Program-made: the position numbers and the translations under genes
Notes under the pieces: generated by a model
Told to the model about the DNA's origin: nothing
The model's input: the letters and a program-made list of their open reading frames with translations, nothing else
Database searches by the model: none
Assembly: GCA_023430565.1 (NCBI GenBank)
Contig: JAEZAD010000019.1
Coordinates: 1-8,880 of the forward strand
From: Verrucomicrobiota bacterium
Lineage (GTDB): Bacteria > Verrucomicrobiota > Verrucomicrobiia > Opitutales > Opitutaceae
Length of the DNA stretch: 8,880 nucleotides
Direction: 5' to 3'
Part shown: positions 7,501 to 8,880 of the stretch, in pieces
Numbering within the stretch: the first letter of the stretch is position 1
How the letters are laid out: every line of letters starts with the position of its first letter

Positions 7501-8119
7501 CGACCAGTCCACCGCCGACAACGGAGGCGCGGTGCCCTCACCCCGCGAACCCGCCACCGACGAGCCCGCCCCCGCCAACGACCTCGACGCAGATTCACCC
7601 TCATCCGCCCCCTCCCTCGCCGACACCCCGCCCGAAAACGCTTCACCCTCCTCCTCGCCCTCCGCTCCCGGGTCCCCTTCCGGCTCACCGGGCGACCTCT
7701 CTTCCGCCGCCGAATCCGCTCTCGCCGATCTCGAACGCCTCGCCCGCAGTTTCGGCGAATCCAACCGCACCGCCGACGCCGCCCGCGGTCCGCTGACCGG
7801 CCGCGGTTTCGCCGATTGGGCCGACCGCCTTCGCACCGTCGAAGAGCTGGTCGAATCCTCCGAGCAGCGCCAGCGCCTCGCCGGCGCCCGCGCCCAAGCC
7901 GAAGAGCTCCGCCGCATGAACCAGCGCCAGGGCCAGGCCCCGCAATGGGACCTCGTCGAAATGGGCATCGTCGCCCCGCTCGAGGAAACGCGCGCCTGGC
8001 TCCGTCAGGAGCTCAACCGTCGCGAGAATCCCGATACACTCCAACCCGTGGACCGCGACCCCGTCCCCGAGCGCTACGCCGAATCCGTCCGCAAATACTA
8101 TGAAGCCCTCGGCCAATAA
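4589..8119 (+). CDS. Large membrane-anchored coiled-coil protein, DUF4175/TIGR02302-like
   Basis: The frame is open much further upstream, but that part overlaps the BatA gene and translates to Arg/Pro-rich nonsense. From ATG 4589 the protein has 1176 residues and an ordered layout. Three membrane helices lie at about 34-51, 62-82 and 151-171. A beta-rich, probably extracytoplasmic region spans about 185-500, with ALDYPDYTGL at 286-295 and EARDDFGLRDYGLGF at 413-427, both typical of these proteins. A Gly-rich hinge (509-524) follows. Next come long Gln/Glu/Arg coiled coils at about 525-625 and 675-970, a Pro/Ser-rich linker (975-1038), and a final helical part ending in PVPERYAESVRKYYEALGQ, a typical family end. 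Proteins of this plan sit in moxR/DUF58/BatA clusters of Alphaproteobacteria, Planctomycetes and Verrucomicrobia. A scaffold or client-binding role is inference. The DUF4175 label is by resemblance; the boundaries are approximate. Confidence 0.8.
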   Translation: MPLAPPPPKIDFRLGYVLRRVTGYLRSARFHRQGAFLWTAVAVIAALLLLVQRHSPAFAPFAAPALLVVFVLAASAAVWLLWRDRTTLRDAARYIGRHHPEADSSLQAAIEQLPALGGTFHFLQRRVIDDALRHADTANWYRRPRRDARRLLAAHIVAMLAALAVSLLVIRAYRPAPPRSSTATAIAGDFEITPGDAEIERHSAVVVSVRFPADAVPSAVTLVWQPTGAEAQRVPMHRSLSDPVFAFTLSSVAADTAYHIEHDDDRSRTFALTVYDRPALLRADAALDYPDYTGLDDRRIEDTRRISAVVGTRLDYEFAFNKPVARAVLRTADNREVPLEPATPDRTRFRLATTLATSARYSLHLVDDDARTNAAPNDIRIEALENRRPELKLTFPRGDIRVSPLEELHLQAEARDDFGLRDYGLGFSIADAEPTYLPLSRSSDTRTLEAQLSHLLSLEQHAAQPDQLITWFAWADDIGPDAQLRRTTSDIYFAEVRPLDEIFREDATGGGRPQPGQSGGGPGDDLIETQRQISIAIWKLRQQDSAAPSFTADAETLRDSQEQASRQLATVRERLEDPTARAAADEAAPLMRRAADALAETAAEKNFTTLESAWSSARGAYQSLLRMQSRDTRVSQSRSGSGAGGRQRNRDQLNQLEFRNEEDRYETETEAQPPATPEEREQLQVLARLRELARRQEDLNRRLQELQTALAAAEDEAERESIRRELKRLEEEQRRMISDLDEARQRVDRMQPGEQTQQARQQLENTRDDMRRATEQLEQGEVSQALAAGTRAQENLQRTSEDMRQQAAGRFSEQMREARREARELATEQQQLTSELEEMSRGQQSLDDSDTRDQLAQRLENQAARRERLLQDLRQVTEDSEASEPGLHRQLYDLLRQQNQSGAGQNLSSSAEMLRRGFVDPARDQQPSIARDIQQLQRGVERAAGSVLGDELNELRFAQRELEELARELRRDQSTADNGGAVPSPREPATDEPAPANDLDADSPSSAPSLADTPPENASPSSSPSAPGSPSGSPGDLSSAAESALADLERLARSFGESNRTADAARGPLTGRGFADWADRLRTVEELVESSEQRQRLAGARAQAEELRRMNQRQGQAPQWDLVEMGIVAPLEETRAWLRQELNRRENPDTLQPVDRDPVPERYAESVRKYYEALGQ

Positions 8120-8120
8120 C

Positions 8121-8147
8121 CTCGTAGCTACGAGCGTGAGCGAGTGG
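8121..8147 (+). repeat. Junction repeat, copy 4 (TG variant), palindromic
   Basis: This 27-base copy starts one base after the TAA of the coiled-coil gene. Its first 14 bases (CTCGTAGCTACGAG, 8121-8134) are a perfect palindrome, able to form a 5-bp stem with an AGCT loop. The rest reads CG, TG, AGCGAGTGG. It matches copy 2 in 26 of 27 positions. Only three bases separate it from copy 5. Confidence 0.85.
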
Positions 8148-8150
8148 CTC

Positions 8151-8177
8151 CCCGTAGCAGCGAGCGCCAGCGAGTCG
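8151..8177 (+). repeat. Junction repeat, copy 5 (CC variant)
   Basis: This copy follows copy 4 in tandem and reads CCCGTAGC, then AG, then CGAGCG, then CC, then AGCGAGTCG. It shares the CC variant with copy 1, while its neighbour has TG, so the pair looks like two separate arrivals rather than a recent duplication. The first T is changed to C, which weakens the outer stem. It ends 32 bases before the ATG of the last gene; that leader is C-rich and shows no ribosome-binding motif. Confidence 0.75.
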
Positions 8178-8209
8178 CCCCACCTTTCCGCCAGCCCTCC
8201 CGCCCCCGC

Positions 8210-8880
8210 ATGCTCCTAGCCGCCCTCACCTTCTCCAACGCCGCGTGGGCCTGGCTCGCCCTGATCGCCGCGATCCTTCTCGTCCCGCTCGCCTGGCTCA
8301 CCGTCCACCCACTCCTCGGCTCCGCCACCGCACCCTCGCCCGCCGCCCGTCGCGATTTTGCTGTCGCCCTCGCCCTCCGGACCGCCGGCATCGGCCTTCT
8401 TCTGCTCGCTCTCCTCGACCCGCAGTGGGTCACACCGCGCGCAAAGAAAGGCGCCAACATCGTCGCCGTCCTCGCCGACAACTCCCAGGGCCTCCGCATC
8501 GCCGACGCCGGTGCCACGCGCTCCCGCGGCGAAGCACTCCGCGACCTTCTCACCACCGACCCGTTCGGCGCGTTCACCCGCCTCGCCGACGATTTTCAAA
8601 TCCGCCGCTACGCCTTCGATCGCGCGTTGCGCCGCGTGCCTGATTTCGCGGCCCTCGATTTTTCCGGCGACCGCACCGCTCTCGCCACCGCCCTTCGTCA
8701 GCTCCGCGAGCGTTTCGCCGGTCAGCCCCTCGCCGGCGTGCTCCTGCTCACCGACGGCAACGCCACCGACCTCCCCGACGGCCTCGCTGACACCACCGGC
8801 CTGCCGCCCATCTATCCGATCGTCGTCGGCGAAGCGTCCGACCTTCGCGATCTCCGCATCGACCGCGTCACGCCGCGTCA
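8210..8880 (+). CDS. Membrane protein with degenerate vWA domain, N-terminal part (3' end outside the window)
   Basis: The frame opens at ATG 8210 and stays open to the window end, giving 223 complete codons with no stop. Two membrane helices are visible at about 12-32 and 51-69. A vWA-like domain then begins at about 83: IVAVLADNSQGL (84-95) occupies the MIDAS position, GDRTALATAL (153-162) supplies the usual threonine, and LLLTDGNATD (178-187) the second acidic loop. D90 and S92 are kept, but the second MIDAS serine is G94. Large proteins with this start, often several hundred residues longer and with an amidotransferase-like C-terminal region, commonly sit at the end of MoxR/BatA clusters in Planctomycetes and Verrucomicrobia. 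Whether that region exists here cannot be seen. The gene follows the coiled-coil gene by 90 bases holding two repeats. Family assignment is good; metal binding is doubtful. Confidence 0.82.
   Translation, partial: MLLAALTFSNAAWAWLALIAAILLVPLAWLTVHPLLGSATAPSPAARRDFAVALALRTAGIGLLLLALLDPQWVTPRAKKGANIVAVLADNSQGLRIADAGATRSRGEALRDLLTTDPFGAFTRLADDFQIRRYAFDRALRRVPDFAALDFSGDRTALATALRQLRERFAGQPLAGVLLLTDGNATDLPDGLADTTGLPPIYPIVVGEASDLRDLRIDRVTPR

Noticed and set aside
469..8177. CRISPR array or transposon ends as an explanation for the repeats
   Set aside because: The copies are separated by genes rather than by uniform spacers, there are no cas genes, and no transposase or target-site duplication is visible.
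8120..8209. Rho-independent terminator between the coiled-coil gene and the last gene
   Set aside because: The 14-bp palindrome could form a small hairpin, but no T-run follows and the next gene of the cluster continues in the same direction.
1..8880. tRNA, rRNA, riboswitch or sigma-70 promoter
   Set aside because: No cloverleaf, rRNA-like segment or convincing -35/-10 pair was seen. The non-coding gaps are all under 100 bases and are mostly repeat plus C-rich leader.

Overview
The window is one continuous, co-oriented stretch of GC-rich bacterial DNA. It carries six genes on the + strand: two are cut by the window edges and four are complete. Codons end overwhelmingly in C or G and the coding strand is visibly richer in C than G. 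No start has a clear Shine-Dalgarno sequence. Gene content, composition and short repeats at the gene junctions fit Verrucomicrobia, most likely the Opitutales/Opitutaceae. That assignment is inference: the window contains no rRNA or other phylogenetic marker.

Layout: 1-468, C-terminal part of a DUF4159 protein; 510-1535, MoxR-family AAA+ ATPase; 1528-2562, DUF58 protein with a von Willebrand A (vWA)-like fold; 2559-4526, BatA-type membrane protein with a vWA domain and a second, amidotransferase-like region; 4589-8119, very large membrane-anchored coiled-coil protein resembling DUF4175/TIGR02302; 8210-8880, N-terminal part of a membrane protein with a degenerate vWA domain. Gaps are short (at most 90 bases) and two junctions overlap (8 bases, and an ATGA), so the set very probably forms one transcript. 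No promoter or terminator is visible, and the operon probably extends past both ends.

How the parts fit: MoxR ATPases are chaperone-like AAA+ machines usually encoded next to DUF58 and vWA proteins. The usual model is that the ATPase acts through vWA partners on membrane or periplasmic client proteins. Here three successive products have vWA-like folds. Two of them are membrane-anchored, and the giant coiled-coil protein offers a possible scaffold. Related clusters in Bacteroidetes are called Bat (Bacteroides aerotolerance), but the client and function of this version are not known from the sequence.

The least expected feature is a 24-27 bp repeat with five copies, found at every gene junction except moxR/DUF58 and always in the direction of transcription. 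One copy is translated as the C-terminus of the DUF58 protein, one supplies the stop codon of the BatA gene, and two variants lie side by side before the last gene. The moxR/DUF58 junction instead holds a low-complexity segment that looks intergenic and may be a different repeat. The cluster itself is a recognisable known type. The repeats and their effects on gene ends are the part most worth checking.
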